This document shows, piece by piece, positions 7,510 through 16,500 of a DNA stretch of 64,000 nt. Origin of the DNA: Thermoproteota archaeon (lineage in GTDB: Archaea; Thermoproteota; Thermoprotei_A; Sulfolobales; Ignicoccaceae); the NCBI GenBank assembly GCA_013154085.1, contig JAADDE010000001.1:1-64000 (forward strand), read 5' to 3'. Numbering within the stretch: the first letter of the stretch is position 1; each line of letters opens with the position of its first letter. Under the pieces are notes generated by a model. That model searched no databases, was not told where the DNA came from, and saw nothing but the letters and a program-made list of their open reading frames with translations. Both the position numbers and the translations under genes were made by a program.

Positions 7510-9241
7510 CCAGCACCATCCTCCCGAGCTCCTCTTGCCCCTCTCCCCAGCCGACGAACAGCTTAGCCCTCCCGAGGGCCCTCCACTCCAGCCCAAACCT
7601 CTCGGCCGCGGACTTGGTCGTTATTGCCATATCTATCTGCCCCTCCTTCACGCCCGCAGCGAGGGCTTGGGGGGTGGGCATAACGACGTGCACGTACCTC
7701 TTCTGAGCCTCTCCCTTGGTCAAGCCGAGGTCCCTCAGCCACTTGAGGTAGAAGTGATAGAGGAACGAAGCTTTGTGCGGCACGCCCAGCCTATCCCCCT
7801 TTCCTACAACAACTACATCTACCTCGACTTCTTCGCCTTTAGAATCGGGGGATATCCAGACCGCCCTCAAGTTCTTCGAGGATGCGTAAGAGCCGCTGTA
7901 GGAACCGAGGGGCAACATCTTGGGCGGCGTCGCGAACTCGGCGACGGCATCATCTACCCACACGTCTGTGTCCCCGACCACGGCGAAGCCGTAGCTAGGA
8001 TCTTTGAATAAGTACACCTCCACTTCTTCGTCCACTTCCACCGGCGCCCGCCGGGTCTCTGGAATGACTATGTACCCGTCCGCCCTGGAGTAGCTTACCA
8101 TAGCGTGGTCGGCCAGCGCGGAAGGGAACGCGTAGAACCTCTTGGACGCGTCCTCCAGCAGTACGACGGGGACGTGCGTCCGCCTCCCTCTGGCCCCGAC
8201 GAAGCTCGCGGCGGCCCTTGCAACTACCTTGCTCCCTTCGGGGCTCGTGCTCCGCACCATCTTTTTCAAGTACGGTATTACAAGCCTCTCGAGGTTGAAG
8301 TAGGCCGAATCCGGATGACCGGCCAAGCCAAAAACGGGCTTCCCCTTTACTACGCCCAGCATCACCGGCTTACCGGGCTTGAAGGCAAGTCCGTGGACCA
8401 GCACTTCCCCGAGCTCTCCGACTACTCTGTAGACGTAGTCCCCAGGCCCGGCCGAGGTGGAGCCCGTGGTCACGACGACGTCCGCCACCTCGACCCCCCT
8501 AAGGATGGCCTTCCGGAGCTCCTCCGGGTCGTCTGGGACCACCCCGTGGAGGATCGGCACGAAGCCCTCTTCTTCGAGGCGTGCTTTCAAGGAGTACGAG
8601 TTCACGTCGTAAATTTTCCCAACCTTTAAGGGCCTCCCCGGTTCAACGAGTTCGCCGCCGGTTGATATTAGGTACACCTTCGGCCTCCAGACCTTGACCT
8701 TCCTTATCCCAACAGCAGCCAGCGAAGCTATGACCCTAGAGTCTACGCGCGTTCCGGCCTTCCACAAGGGCTGTCCCACGTAGACGTCGGTGGCGGGCCA
8801 GAGCACGTTCTCTCCCGGCACCACAGCTTTATAAACAAGTATTTTCCCATCCAACTCCTTTACGTATTCTATCATAACGACTGCGTCCGCGCCGGGAGGG
8901 ATGGCCGAGCCGGTGTCTACCTCCACCGCCTCCCCCGGACCCACCTCCACTGCAGGCTCCTCTCCAACGCGGACCTCACCCACTACCTTGAGCTCCACGG
9001 GTCTGTCCTCTTGAGCTCCCCACGTTGACCTTGCCTTGACCGCGTATCCGTCGGCGGAGGATCGGGCGTACGGGGGCAAGTTTATGGGAGATGTGATGTC
9101 CTCCGCCAAGTAGTGGCCCAGCGCGTCCTCTATCAGCACCTCCTCCGGCTCCGGGGGAGCGGGCGGGACGCGCTCCTCGAGCCTCTTGAGCGCCACGTCG
9201 GGAGGCAAGAGTTCCTTAAACACCTTCCTAACCTTCTTCAA
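7487..9241 (-). CDS. moeA: Molybdopterin molybdenumtransferase MoeA with extra C-terminal domain
   Basis: Residues about 1-400 are a complete MoeA: PYARSSADGYAV, TGSAIPPGADAVV, ISTGGELV, TTGSTSAGPGDYV and GLAGHPDSAYF. MoeA inserts molybdenum or tungsten into adenylylated molybdopterin, so the host makes Mo/W enzymes. The remaining 180 residues lack MoeA homology and look like the periplasmic-binding-protein-like (PBP-like) domain found at the end of some archaeal MoeA proteins, with strand/helix repeats and a final catalytically silent segment. The normal TGG before the GDYD-type motif is present as TGS, a conservative change. The gene overlaps the downstream ABC ATPase by 23 bp, raising the possibility of a molybdate or tungstate link. 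Confidence 0.9.
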   Translation of the reverse strand: MKKVRKVFKELLPPDVALKRLEERVPPAPPEPEEVLIEDALGHYLAEDITSPINLPPYARSSADGYAVKARSTWGAQEDRPVELKVVGEVRVGEEPAVEVGPGEAVEVDTGSAIPPGADAVVMIEYVKELDGKILVYKAVVPGENVLWPATDVYVGQPLWKAGTRVDSRVIASLAAVGIRKVKVWRPKVYLISTGGELVEPGRPLKVGKIYDVNSYSLKARLEEEGFVPILHGVVPDDPEELRKAILRGVEVADVVVTTGSTSAGPGDYVYRVVGELGEVLVHGLAFKPGKPVMLGVVKGKPVFGLAGHPDSAYFNLERLVIPYLKKMVRSTSPEGSKVVARAAASFVGARGRRTHVPVVLLEDASKRFYAFPSALADHAMVSYSRADGYIVIPETRRAPVEVDEEVEVYLFKDPSYGFAVVGDTDVWVDDAVAEFATPPKMLPLGSYSGSYASSKNLRAVWISPDSKGEEVEVDVVVVGKGDRLGVPHKASFLYHFYLKWLRDLGLTKGEAQKRYVHVVMPTPQALAAGVKEGQIDMAITTKSAAERFGLEWRALGRAKLFVGWGEGQEELGRMVLDAAKGRR

Positions 9242-9279
9242 GGCTTCGCGGCCCTAGGGCATCATTCAAGCGGGGCTAT

Positions 9280-9900
9280 TCAGCGCGCGGCCAAGAGGAC
9301 CACGCGCTCATCGGGAGAGATAGCGTCTGTCACCCCGCTCGGGGCAGTGTACATCACGGCGGCCCCGCTTCTTATTGCTTCCTTGATTAGCTTGAGGATA
9401 TCGGATTTCCCCTTCTCGTCGAGCCCTACAAAGGGCTCGTCCAGCAGCAACAGTCGCGGACCGTGAAGCAGAGCTCTGACCAGCTCCAGCCTCTTCCTCC
9501 ACCCAAAGCTGAGCTCGCCAGCCAGCTGGTGTAGCCTCTCGTCCAAGCCTACTAAGGAGGCAAGCTCCATGGCCTTCTCCGGTTCCGTGCCGTATAATTT
9601 TGAAAAGAACCGCAAGTTTTCCTCGACGGTTAGGTCTGGGTACGTCATATTATTGTGAAGTAGCACGCCGAAGCTCCTCTTAGCCTTGGGCCGCCAAGGC
9701 GGGGTGCCCAGCACCTTTACCTCGCCTCTCGTCGGCCTCTCGATGCCGCTGGCAAGCTTCAAGACTGTAGTCTTCCCGGAGCCGTTGGGCCCCTCCAGCC
9801 GTATCACCTCGCCGCTCATCACTGTCAAGCTGAAGCCCTCGAGCACAGGCTTCATGCCGTAACTCTTGTAAACGTTCTTGAATACTAAGATCTCCCCCAC
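9280..9900 (-). CDS. ABC transporter ATPase, single-domain export-like
   Basis: A 206-residue ABC ATPase with Walker A GPNGSGKTT, Walker B LLLLDEPFVGLD and a weak signature ELSFGWRKRLELVRAL in place of LSGGQ. The H-loop is MYTAPSG, so the usual switch histidine (THD/THN) is missing. Reduced motifs resemble CcmA-like and some membrane-remodelling ABC ATPases. GTG at 9900 is preferred because the open frame beyond it has no homology. No permease adjoins it. It is divergent from a 63-residue single-span membrane protein, which could be a partner. Hydrolysis may be impaired or altered. Confidence 0.8.
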   Translation of the reverse strand: MGEILVFKNVYKSYGMKPVLEGFSLTVMSGEVIRLEGPNGSGKTTVLKLASGIERPTRGEVKVLGTPPWRPKAKRSFGVLLHNNMTYPDLTVEENLRFFSKLYGTEPEKAMELASLVGLDERLHQLAGELSFGWRKRLELVRALLHGPRLLLLDEPFVGLDEKGKSDILKLIKEAIRSGAAVMYTAPSGVTDAISPDERVVLLAAR

Positions 9901-9970
9901 TCTGTGGCCCCAAAGGCTTTGGAGCGACGCAAAATTAAGCTCGAAGCGTAACCTCAGGAGGGACTGAGTA

Positions 9971-10162
9971 GTGAACCAGCTGAGGCGCGGCTTGATAACG
10001 GAGATCATCGCCACTTACTTGACACCGATAAACATGCTCCTATTCTTAACATTCTTCATGACTGTACTGGTTATGGCATGGTTCATCAACGTCTGGTGGA
10101 CCATGGAGCAACAGAGACTTATGGTTTTGCAGGCTGTTCAAGGACAAGTGGTATCGCCCTAG
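9971..10162 (+). CDS. Small single-span membrane protein
   Basis: 63 residues from a GTG start. After a basic N-terminus (NQLRRGLI) comes one long hydrophobic segment rich in Leu/Phe/Met (about residues 20-43) and a short polar tail. It is unlike any family I know. It is divergent from the ABC ATPase at 9280 and its stop overlaps the methyltransferase gene by 4 bp. The hydrophobic pattern and clean boundaries favour a real gene over a chance frame. Confidence 0.5.
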   Translation: MNQLRRGLITEIIATYLTPINMLLFLTFFMTVLVMAWFINVWWTMEQQRLMVLQAVQGQVVSP

Positions 10163-10740
10163 AGGTAGGCCTTCAGTACCACATACCCCTTCTTCTTCTT
10201 GCGGTCAACCTCACTGAAGATGGACCTCATCAGTCCTTCGGCCCACTCTCCTCCTTGGGCGAAGACCATCTGAAGGACCCCGCCCGGAGCGAGCCTCTCG
10301 GCAGCACCTTCAATGATCTTCTGCACCACTTCCCTTCCAGCTGAGAGTGGAGGGTTGCTGACTATCGTGGCAAAGTCTTTAATTCCGAGTCCGTCAACGG
10401 CTTCATAGAGATCACCCAAGAGGACTGTTGCCTTTACCGAGTTCAGCTCCACGTTCTTCTTGGCCGCCTCTACGGCCTTCGGGTTCACATCTGTCATTAT
10501 CACATCAAGAGACGGGTTCATCTTAGCCATAACAATGCCGAGCACGCCATATCCGCAGCCCACGTCTAGCGCCCTTCCCTCTTTTGGGATTTCCATCATT
10601 TCGGCCAATAAGAGAGTTCCCTTATCTACCTTCTTGCTGGAGAACAAACCAAGCGGAACTATGAACGTGAAGGGGTGCCCCCGGATCCAGGCTCCAATGG
10701 TGCTTGGCCTCCCTCCCTTACCGCCTTTGTAGTAGTGCAT
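10159..10740 (-). CDS. RsmC/RlmG-type class I methyltransferase
   Basis: A 193-residue SAM-dependent methyltransferase. The SAM-binding motif I ALDVGCGYGVLGI lies near residue 57, the acidic residue of motif II in MTDVNPKAVE, and the catalytic motif IV is VSNPPLSAG. SNPP is typical of N2-guanine or N6-adenine methylation of rRNA. It lacks the N-terminal duplicate domain of bacterial RsmC, as is usual in archaea. Substrate is inferred from family only. Confidence 0.85.
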   Translation of the reverse strand: MHYYKGGKGGRPSTIGAWIRGHPFTFIVPLGLFSSKKVDKGTLLLAEMMEIPKEGRALDVGCGYGVLGIVMAKMNPSLDVIMTDVNPKAVEAAKKNVELNSVKATVLLGDLYEAVDGLGIKDFATIVSNPPLSAGREVVQKIIEGAAERLAPGGVLQMVFAQGGEWAEGLMRSIFSEVDRKKKKGYVVLKAYL

Positions 10741-10779
10741 ATTCCCCCCATGTATGGGCGCACGGAGGGGTAGAAGGGC

Positions 10780-11037
10780 TTGGACCTACAGTCGCTGGGC
10801 CTGAGCGTAATATTTCTCGGCATATTATTGGTGTTCTTGGGGATGATATTAATGGTATTGGGCTCCGTTGGGAGGGCTGAGTGGGGCGGAGGCTTGGTGG
10901 TGTTCGTCGGCCCCATACCGATTGCCGTAGGGGGAGGAAGGCTGGGCAAGATAGCTTTATTAATTGCAGTCCTCTTAGCAATAGCAATGATGTTGATGAT
11001 AGTTATAAGCTACCGGATGGGATTAGCTAAGTACTAG
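10780..11037 (+). CDS. DUF131-family small membrane protein
   Basis: 85 residues with two hydrophobic helices flanking a conserved central loop of the form GGLVVFVGPIPIAVGG, the hallmark of the archaeal DUF131/TIGR00304 family. Function is unknown. It starts at TTG 10780 after a GGAGGGG purine stretch. Its 3' end overlaps the AdoMet synthetase gene on the opposite strand by 4 bp. Confidence 0.75.
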   Translation: MDLQSLGLSVIFLGILLVFLGMILMVLGSVGRAEWGGGLVVFVGPIPIAVGGGRLGKIALLIAVLLAIAMMLMIVISYRMGLAKY

Positions 11038-12248
11038 AACACTTGGACCTTACCTTCGAGTATGTCTTTAGTTATTTGCGGTATTTTGTCCAACTCGGCT
11101 TCAACAATTTCCCTGACGCGCTTCTCTATTGTGGGGTCCAGCTCTCCTTTTACCCTCACTGCGGCCACCAGCGGGTCCGTTATCGGCCTCCCTATCTGGC
11201 TCAGCAACTCGACGTAAACCTCGCCAGTCTCGGGCACTTCTTCAACAACCTTCTTAGCGATTATATTTGCAGCCACGTTGTAGAGCTTGCCTACGTGATT
11301 TACGGGGTTCTTACCCGCTGCGGCCTCGAGACTCATGGGCCTCATGGGAGTTATCAAACCGTTCACGCGGTTCCCTCTGCCGGTCGCGCCATCGTCCCCG
11401 TGCTCGGCGCTGGTCCCCGTAACCGTTAGGTAGAATATGCCCTCTTCCGGCTTGTCCGCAGTGTTCACGAACACTTCGACTTCGTGGTTCGGCGCGGTCT
11501 CTCTCGCCACCTCCTCTACGACTTCCTTTATTTCTTCCTTCACAGCCCCGTACTCTCCCGGATCCCGTACGTACCTCGACACTATGGCGGCTGCTACCGT
11601 TAGCTTTATTTTGTTCCTCAGCCTGAGCCCCATAACCTTTATGTCCTCACCTAGTGCCTTTATCTTGGATTTGGTTTGAGGGGAGTTGAGCGTTCGCTCC
11701 ACTCGGTACACCGTTTCCTCAAGCGTGCTGAACGGGGCAAACCCCACGCCCACAGAGGTGTCGTTAGCCAAGGGAACCGTTTTGCCGAGCTCAAATACCC
11801 CAACGAGGTCTGCAGAGCCCTTGCCGACCTTATAGTCAACGACGACATGGTGCTCTACGTCAAGATGTGGTATGTTTTTCTTAAGCCAGTCTTTGGCGGC
11901 CCTCAGCAGTATGGTTCCGAGAGGTACTTGCACGACGCCGTCGTCGGTCCGGACCTCCGTGACCGCCCTACCAGATATTATTATGTAAATCGGTTGCAGG
12001 ACGTCGCCTCCTCCGAAGCGCGGGGCGGCTTGTCCGCCCACCAGCAACGTCTTATCCAAGTTGTGGTGGAAGATGTGGCCGAACTCATTTAAGTAGTATA
12101 AGGAGAGTTGCCGGCTGGCTTCCTCGGAGACGGCGTCGGAAATGTAATCGGGGTGGCCGGTTCCCTTCCGCTCAACTATCTCTACATCGAGTTCGTCTTG
12201 GCGGGGTAAGCTGAGCCGGGTCACCGTCACGTTCTTCACTTTCACCAC
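11034..12248 (-). CDS. mat: Archaeal S-adenosylmethionine synthetase
   Basis: Makes S-adenosylmethionine from methionine and ATP. The 404-residue sequence matches the archaeal MAT family, which is very divergent from bacterial Met[18 protein letters not shown] at the N-terminus, [21 protein letters not shown] and the C-terminal [15 protein letters not shown] and GRPITDP segments. Length is typical. The LSm gene ends immediately upstream (stop at 12249), so the two are likely co-transcribed. Confidence 0.96.
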   Translation of the reverse strand: MVKVKNVTVTRLSLPRQDELDVEIVERKGTGHPDYISDAVSEEASRQLSLYYLNEFGHIFHHNLDKTLLVGGQAAPRFGGGDVLQPIYIIISGRAVTEVRTDDGVVQVPLGTILLRAAKDWLKKNIPHLDVEHHVVVDYKVGKGSADLVGVFELGKTVPLANDTSVGVGFAPFSTLEETVYRVERTLNSPQTKSKIKALGEDIKVMGLRLRNKIKLTVAAAIVSRYVRDPGEYGAVKEEIKEVVEEVARETAPNHEVEVFVNTADKPEEGIFYLTVTGTSAEHGDDGATGRGNRVNGLITPMRPMSLEAAAGKNPVNHVGKLYNVAANIIAKKVVEEVPETGEVYVELLSQIGRPITDPLVAAVRVKGELDPTIEKRVREIVEAELDKIPQITKDILEGKVQVF

Positions 12249-12524
12249 CTACTTCATAACCTTGTGGTAGTCCAAACTTACGAAGAGCACGTAACTGCCT
12301 CTGATCATTATTCTGCCGTACTTGGCTACGGGCTCCCCGGTCTCTGGAGAGAGCTCCTCACAGTCGTCAAGTATCAAGTTCATTGTGTTGTCCGTGAACA
12401 CAAGCTTCCCCACATATTCACTGCCGTCCTTCAGCTTCACCAGTACGACGTTGTCCACTGCGGCCCTTAGGTACTTCAGGGGACTCTCTAGGTTCAGCTT
12501 GGGCTTTTCTTGAGCGCGCGGCAC
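12249..12524 (-). CDS. LSm (Sm-like) RNA-binding protein
   Basis: A 91-residue Sm fold protein. The Sm1 region ([19 protein letters not shown] with [10 protein letters not shown]) and the Sm2 motif [13 protein letters not shown] are both intact, including the Asn/Asp of Sm1 and the IRG turn that binds uridine. Archaeal SmAPs form heptameric or hexameric rings acting in RNA processing. A TATA-like CTTTAAGC lies about 39 bp upstream. It abuts the AdoMet synthetase gene. Confidence 0.9.
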   Translation of the reverse strand: MPRAQEKPKLNLESPLKYLRAAVDNVVLVKLKDGSEYVGKLVFTDNTMNLILDDCEELSPETGEPVAKYGRIMIRGSYVLFVSLDYHKVMK

Positions 12525-12587
12525 GCTTTCTTCCCCGCCTTCGATACGCGACTTGGTTAGCTTAAAGAGGTTCCCTAGGCACCAATC

Positions 12588-12595
12588 TTATATAA
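12588..12595 (+). promoter_or_regulatory. TATA box of pdxST
   Basis: TTATATAA stands 38-42 bp upstream of the pdxS start codons in a short divergent promoter region. It predicts a leader of roughly 12-15 nt. Confidence 0.7.
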
Positions 12596-12632
12596 CATTG
12601 GTCCAGCGACCCCTTCTGGGTTCTGAGGCTTG

Positions 12633-13664
12633 ATGCTCTCTCAGAGAGACCGCCTCGTGGAGGTAGGCTTTGACGCGATAGTGACGTTCTTCTATAAGCT
12701 GGCCGAAGCTGCAGACAAGCTCAAGGAGGAAGGTCTTTGGACGTACTTGCCGGATCCCTCAGAGACCCTCCGGGAAGTGGCGACCGGAACCCTCAGAGTG
12801 AAGCTAGGCTTCCCCGTATATCAGAAAGGCGGAGTCATAATGGACGTTACCAACACAGAGCAAGCGGGAATCGCGGAGGACGCGGGCGCTGTGGCTGTCA
12901 TGGTGCTTGACAAGTTGCCGTACGACATCCGGAAGGCCGGAGGCGTCGCTAGAATGGCAGACGTAAACGTAATAAAGGAAGTAATGAACTCCATATCCCT
13001 ACCGGTTATGGCAAAGGTGAGGATAGGACACTTCGTAGAAGCAAAGGTGTTAGAGGCGCTGGGTGTTGATATGATAGACGAGAGCGAAGTTCTGACCCCT
13101 GCAGACGAGAAGCACCACATCAATAAGTGGCAGTTCAAAGTACCGTTCGTCAACGGAGCCAGGAACCTCGGGGAGGCGCTGAGGAGGATAAGCGAGGGAG
13201 CGTCCATGATAAGGACCAAGGGAGAGGCGGGCACCGGCAACGTGGCCGAAGCGGTCAGACACATGAAGACTGTAATGAGGGAGCTGAAGGAATTAACTGC
13301 GATGCCAGAGGAGGACAGAGTGCTCAAAGCAAGAGAAATGGGCGTCAGCTACGAGCTAGTGGAGCTAGCGGTCAGACTTAGAAGGTTGCCCGTGGTGAAC
13401 TTCGCCGCCGGAGGGATTGCCACTCCGGCCGATGCGGCCCTCATGATGTGGCTGGGTGCCGACGGGGTGTTTGTCGGTTCCGGAATATTCAAGAGCGAAG
13501 ATCCCCGCCAGAGGGCAGAAGCAATAGTGCTGGCAACTTCCCTCTGGTCTGAGCCAGAGGCGGTGCTTGAGGCCCAATCCATGATTAGCGAGCGGAAGAG
13601 CATGATGGGTATAGACATAAGGACCTTGAAGCCCGAAGAGCTCCTCCAAGTGAGGGGTGAGTGA
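12633..13664 (+). CDS. pdxS: Pyridoxal 5'-phosphate synthase subunit PdxS
   Basis: The TIM-barrel synthase that builds pyridoxal phosphate from a pentose phosphate, glyceraldehyde 3-phosphate and ammonia from PdxT. Diagnostic segments are all present: [37 protein letters not shown] with its catalytic lysine, [22 protein letters not shown] and [19 protein letters not shown] 12633 follows a TTG at 12630; either is possible. At 343 residues the N-terminus is slightly longer than bacterial forms. Its stop overlaps pdxT. Confidence 0.97.
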   Translation: MLSQRDRLVEVGFDAIVTFFYKLAEAADKLKEEGLWTYLPDPSETLREVATGTLRVKLGFPVYQKGGVIMDVTNTEQAGIAEDAGAVAVMVLDKLPYDIRKAGGVARMADVNVIKEVMNSISLPVMAKVRIGHFVEAKVLEALGVDMIDESEVLTPADEKHHINKWQFKVPFVNGARNLGEALRRISEGASMIRTKGEAGTGNVAEAVRHMKTVMRELKELTAMPEEDRVLKAREMGVSYELVELAVRLRRLPVVNFAAGGIATPADAALMMWLGADGVFVGSGIFKSEDPRQRAEAIVLATSLWSEPEAVLEAQSMISERKSMMGIDIRTLKPEELLQVRGE

Positions 13665-14260
13665 GCTTGAAGCTCGGCGTCCTGGCGTTGCAAGGAGGGA
13701 TAGTGGAGCACGTGCATATGCTGAGAAGGGCTGCGGAGAGGCTGGGCGTGAGCGCGGAGGTAATTGAGGTCCGGAAGCCAAGCCACGTCGAGGGGCTGAG
13801 GGCGCTGGTTATACCCGGCGGAGAGAGCACTGCGATGTATAGGCTGGGCAAGAGGACCGGAGTGGCAGAGCCCTTGAGAGAAGCCATCTTGGAGGGCTTG
13901 CCCACTTTGGGCACGTGCGCCGGCGCGGCTTTGCTGGCGAAGGAAGTGGAAGACAGGCAGAGCGGACGCAAGTACGAGCCTCTGCTGGCGGTCGCAGACT
14001 TCAAGGTAGTTAGGAACTACTTCGGACGCCAGCGCGAGAGCTTTGAGGCGGAGCTGGAAGTAAAGGGAATAGGCAAGTTCAGGGGGGTGTTCATAAGAGC
14101 GCCCGTAATCGTGCCCCGCTCCGACAGCGTCGCCGTGCTCTCTGAATACAAAGGGGAACCAGTTATGGTCAAGCAGGGCAATGTCATTGCAACTGCCTTC
14201 CATCCCGAACTGACATCGAACACCAAGATACATGAAATGCTTATCGAGATGGCCCGTTAA
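13661..14260 (+). CDS. pdxT: Pyridoxal 5'-phosphate synthase glutaminase PdxT
   Basis: Class I glutaminase that feeds ammonia to PdxS. It has [13 protein letters not shown] at the N-terminus, IPGGEST for the oxyanion region, nucleophile Cys in GTCAGA near residue 86 and the His/Glu pair in FHPELT at the C-terminus. The length of 199 residues is normal. GTG 13661 overlaps the pdxS stop by 4 bp, so the two are translationally coupled. Confidence 0.97.
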   Translation: MSLKLGVLALQGGIVEHVHMLRRAAERLGVSAEVIEVRKPSHVEGLRALVIPGGESTAMYRLGKRTGVAEPLREAILEGLPTLGTCAGAALLAKEVEDRQSGRKYEPLLAVADFKVVRNYFGRQRESFEAELEVKGIGKFRGVFIRAPVIVPRSDSVAVLSEYKGEPVMVKQGNVIATAFHPELTSNTKIHEMLIEMAR

Positions 14261-14321
14261 CGCGAAAATACCTACTTATTAAGATTAGGCGCCCCGTACT
14301 TCCGGAGGGTGACGTCGCCAG

Positions 14322-14867
14322 TTGCCGAGATTCCCCTCAGCGCTGTTGCAAGCGTACAGCGTGCTAGAGGAGACGTCGCCAGCAATAGCTAGGGATTCAT
14401 TGGAGGAGATACTTGCGGAATTCAACAAGCTGACAGTATACACCGAAGTACTGAGAACGTACTTGGACTACCTCAAGATAATGGTTGAGTCGCTCGAGGC
14501 AAACGACAATGCCTCCCGGGACGCGTGGAGGCTCGGACTGATCTTGGATGTTCTGAGAAATGTCAAGGATGTAGTCGAAAAATTGGAGGAGAGCAAGAAA
14601 GAGGTAGAAAAAATAATGAACAAGATAGGCTCGGAGCTGGGCAATGCTTGCAGCGACTGCAAGGCGCTCGAGAATCTGAGGGATGCACTCCAAAGCTGGG
14701 AAGAGTGGAAGCTTTTGAATCTGTGTAAGCTCAAAGCCGAAATAAAAAGCATCAACAAGCTTCTGAGAGAAAAGCTCCTAAGCTACGGCTCTAAGGACAA
14801 GAAGGGGATCCTCCCCTTTCAGCGGGACACCCACCAGAGGAAGGGAAAGGCCAACAGTGCCACGTAG
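14322..14867 (+). CDS. Coiled-coil protein, unknown function
   Basis: About 181 residues, highly helical with Lys/Glu/Leu heptads through the middle and a CSDC pair near residue 110. No signal peptide or known domain is seen. TTG 14322 is preceded by GGGTGA. The last 16 codons run into the signal peptidase gene on the other strand (49 bp overlap) and are less helical. I do not recognise its family. Confidence 0.55.
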   Translation: MPRFPSALLQAYSVLEETSPAIARDSLEEILAEFNKLTVYTEVLRTYLDYLKIMVESLEANDNASRDAWRLGLILDVLRNVKDVVEKLEESKKEVEKIMNKIGSELGNACSDCKALENLRDALQSWEEWKLLNLCKLKAEIKSINKLLREKLLSYGSKDKKGILPFQRDTHQRKGKANSAT

Positions 14868-15313
14868 CCTAAGTAAGGCACCTTAAGCACGTGACCCCAA
14901 GCGGACACTACCACTCCTTCCACGCGCGAGTAGGGTATTCCCGGGAGAGGCCTTCCCGTCCTGCAGTCGACGAATTGACCCAAGAAGAAGTCGCTGTCCG
15001 GATTATTGTCGCCCTTCGTAACGTAGTAATATTCATTATCCATTTTGACTATCTTAATTACTCGATGTATTATCAGCGGACCTTGACAAGACTGGTAAAC
15101 GACGATGTCTCCTACCTTGATATCCTCCGGGCCAGCCCCCCTAACCACGACCAAGTCCCCGCGCTCGAGCGTCGGGAGCATGCTACCCGAGGCGACAGCC
15201 GCTAAAGGTACCCCCGTGTTCAGCACGAATTTGAGTATCGTCAATATTATCACTGCTTCCACGATAGCCTTTATCCATTCCAGAGCTTCCCTCTTGGCCC
15301 TTTCCGACTTCAT
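14819..15313 (-). CDS. Signal peptidase I (archaeal/ER Sec11 type)
   Basis: A membrane-bound serine protease that removes signal peptides. One N-terminal transmembrane helix is followed by the Box B serine in SGSMLPTLERGDLV, then GDIVVYQ, LIIHRVIK with histidine in place of the bacterial catalytic lysine, and the Asp-rich KGDNNPDSD. A second hydrophobic segment closes the protein. ATG 15313 overlaps the upstream stop as ATGA. The long upstream extension of the frame is spurious. 164 residues is normal for archaea. Confidence 0.93.
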   Translation of the reverse strand: MKSERAKREALEWIKAIVEAVIILTILKFVLNTGVPLAAVASGSMLPTLERGDLVVVRGAGPEDIKVGDIVVYQSCQGPLIIHRVIKIVKMDNEYYYVTKGDNNPDSDFFLGQFVDCRTGRPLPGIPYSRVEGVVVSAWGHVLKVPYLGYVALLAFPFLWWVSR

Positions 15314-16098
15314 TGCTGTCCTCCCACCAGCGCCACCAAGGCGAGGGTTATCAAGAGGGCGGCGAGGCTGAGCCTGCTGGGACCAGAGAAGGGGTCCTTC
15401 CATGCCGGCCGCTCTTTCAGCAATATGGATAGCAGTGCGGATGCCAAGGCGTAGCCGCCCAAGACCGCCCCGGAGCCTTCCACGCTGACCGACAGCGACA
15501 GGGCGATCAGCAATGGCACAGCGACGTTGGACATTCCCAAAAGAGCCCATGAGGGAGAGTAGGGGTAGAACGTCAGCTGAAAGAAGGCGCTGAGCATGAA
15601 CGCCAGTGCCCCGCTCCTCAGAGGCGAATACAAGCCCGTTATATCAGCGAGCGATGCGACATTCAAGGCTACTATTTCGGGCTTGACTCTCGGATACATT
15701 ACGATGAAATCTAGCCTTGCTATAAGCAAGGCTAGCGCCACGGACAGGAGAAGGGAGAGCGAGAGCGCCGTCGAGTACTTGCCCACATCGCACGCACCCT
15801 CCTTCACCTCGAAGACGGGCAGGAAGGAGGGAAGCGGAGATGGGACGGCTACAGCAAAGGAGGCGAGCTCGAAGCCGAGCGCCCTCGCGAGAGCGCCAGC
15901 GATGCTCAGCTGGAAGAAGGTTAGAAATAGAACCGTACCGGCGTACGCGCTGAAGGCGGTCCAGAGGTCCAACGTAGTCGCGCCCGATACCGAGTAGGCA
16001 AACGCGTAGGAAAGCGATAGGAATACTGCAACGCTGAGGGCGCTGACTGCCACCCTGCTCCTCGGCGCGCCCTTCTCGAGCAATACCAGAGGGCCCAA
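15310..16098 (-). CDS. Polytopic membrane protein, possibly degenerate M50-like
   Basis: About seven hydrophobic segments. TTG at 16098 with GGAAGGGCC upstream is the best-supported start; the open frame continues to 16233 with a Cys-rich stretch that overlaps rpoK, so the N-terminus is uncertain. The sequence contains PSPLPSFLPVFE and a later paired helix/loop pattern resembling the loop of EGY1/site-2-protease-like proteins, but HExxH and the DG motif are absent. It is translationally coupled (ATGA) with signal peptidase I, which suggests a role in handling exported or membrane proteins. The M50 kinship is a weak inference. Confidence 0.6.
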   Translation of the reverse strand: MGPLVLLEKGAPRSRVAVSALSVAVFLSLSYAFAYSVSGATTLDLWTAFSAYAGTVLFLTFFQLSIAGALARALGFELASFAVAVPSPLPSFLPVFEVKEGACDVGKYSTALSLSLLLSVALALLIARLDFIVMYPRVKPEIVALNVASLADITGLYSPLRSGALAFMLSAFFQLTFYPYSPSWALLGMSNVAVPLLIALSLSVSVEGSGAVLGGYALASALLSILLKERPAWKDPFSGPSRLSLAALLITLALVALVGGQQ

Positions 16099-16174
16099 GG
16101 CCCTTCCGCGACCCTCGCAGCCGCAGACCTCCAGGGGCTCTGCTAACAGCGCGCCCTCTGATTCTGCTATGACA

Positions 16175-16465
16175 CTACATGAGCCTCGGCACGTCGCCGA
16201 ACACTTCTCTTTCTTTTTTGACGAGACACTCAAGGGGTATCAGCGCCTCCCTGCCGCTCTGAGTTCTCCTCTTCACAGTTATTGGCAGTAGCCCTCGCTC
16301 CAGCTCTTCCTTTGCTATGAGGAGGGGGTCTTTGTTCGGTATTTTAGATATGTCTATCAGTGGAGGTGCTCCTATGGACAGCTGTAGCGCTCGGACGCCT
16401 ATTATTACCGCCCTTTCAAACTTCGTTAAGTGTGGAGGGCCCAGCTCTACGTCGCACTCGCTCAA
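16175..16465 (-). CDS. rpoK: RNA polymerase subunit K (Rpo6)
   Basis: The archaeal Rpb6/omega counterpart, needed for polymerase assembly. The core LTKFERAVIIGVRALQLSIGAPPLI and the following PLLIAKEELERGLLPITVKR are textbook. A 96-residue length includes a C-terminal extension after the core. It lies between the membrane protein gene and leuS, all on the minus strand. Confidence 0.93.
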   Translation of the reverse strand: MSECDVELGPPHLTKFERAVIIGVRALQLSIGAPPLIDISKIPNKDPLLIAKEELERGLLPITVKRRTQSGREALIPLECLVKKEREVFGDVPRLM

Positions 16466-16500
16466 GGCAATCCCACCCCGCTTCGTGCGGGCATCTAAAT

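Noticed and set aside
15314-15550. N-terminal extension of signal peptidase I
   Set aside because: Arg/Gly/Leu-rich mirror of the upstream gene; the ATGA-coupled ATG 15313 starts the family sequence.
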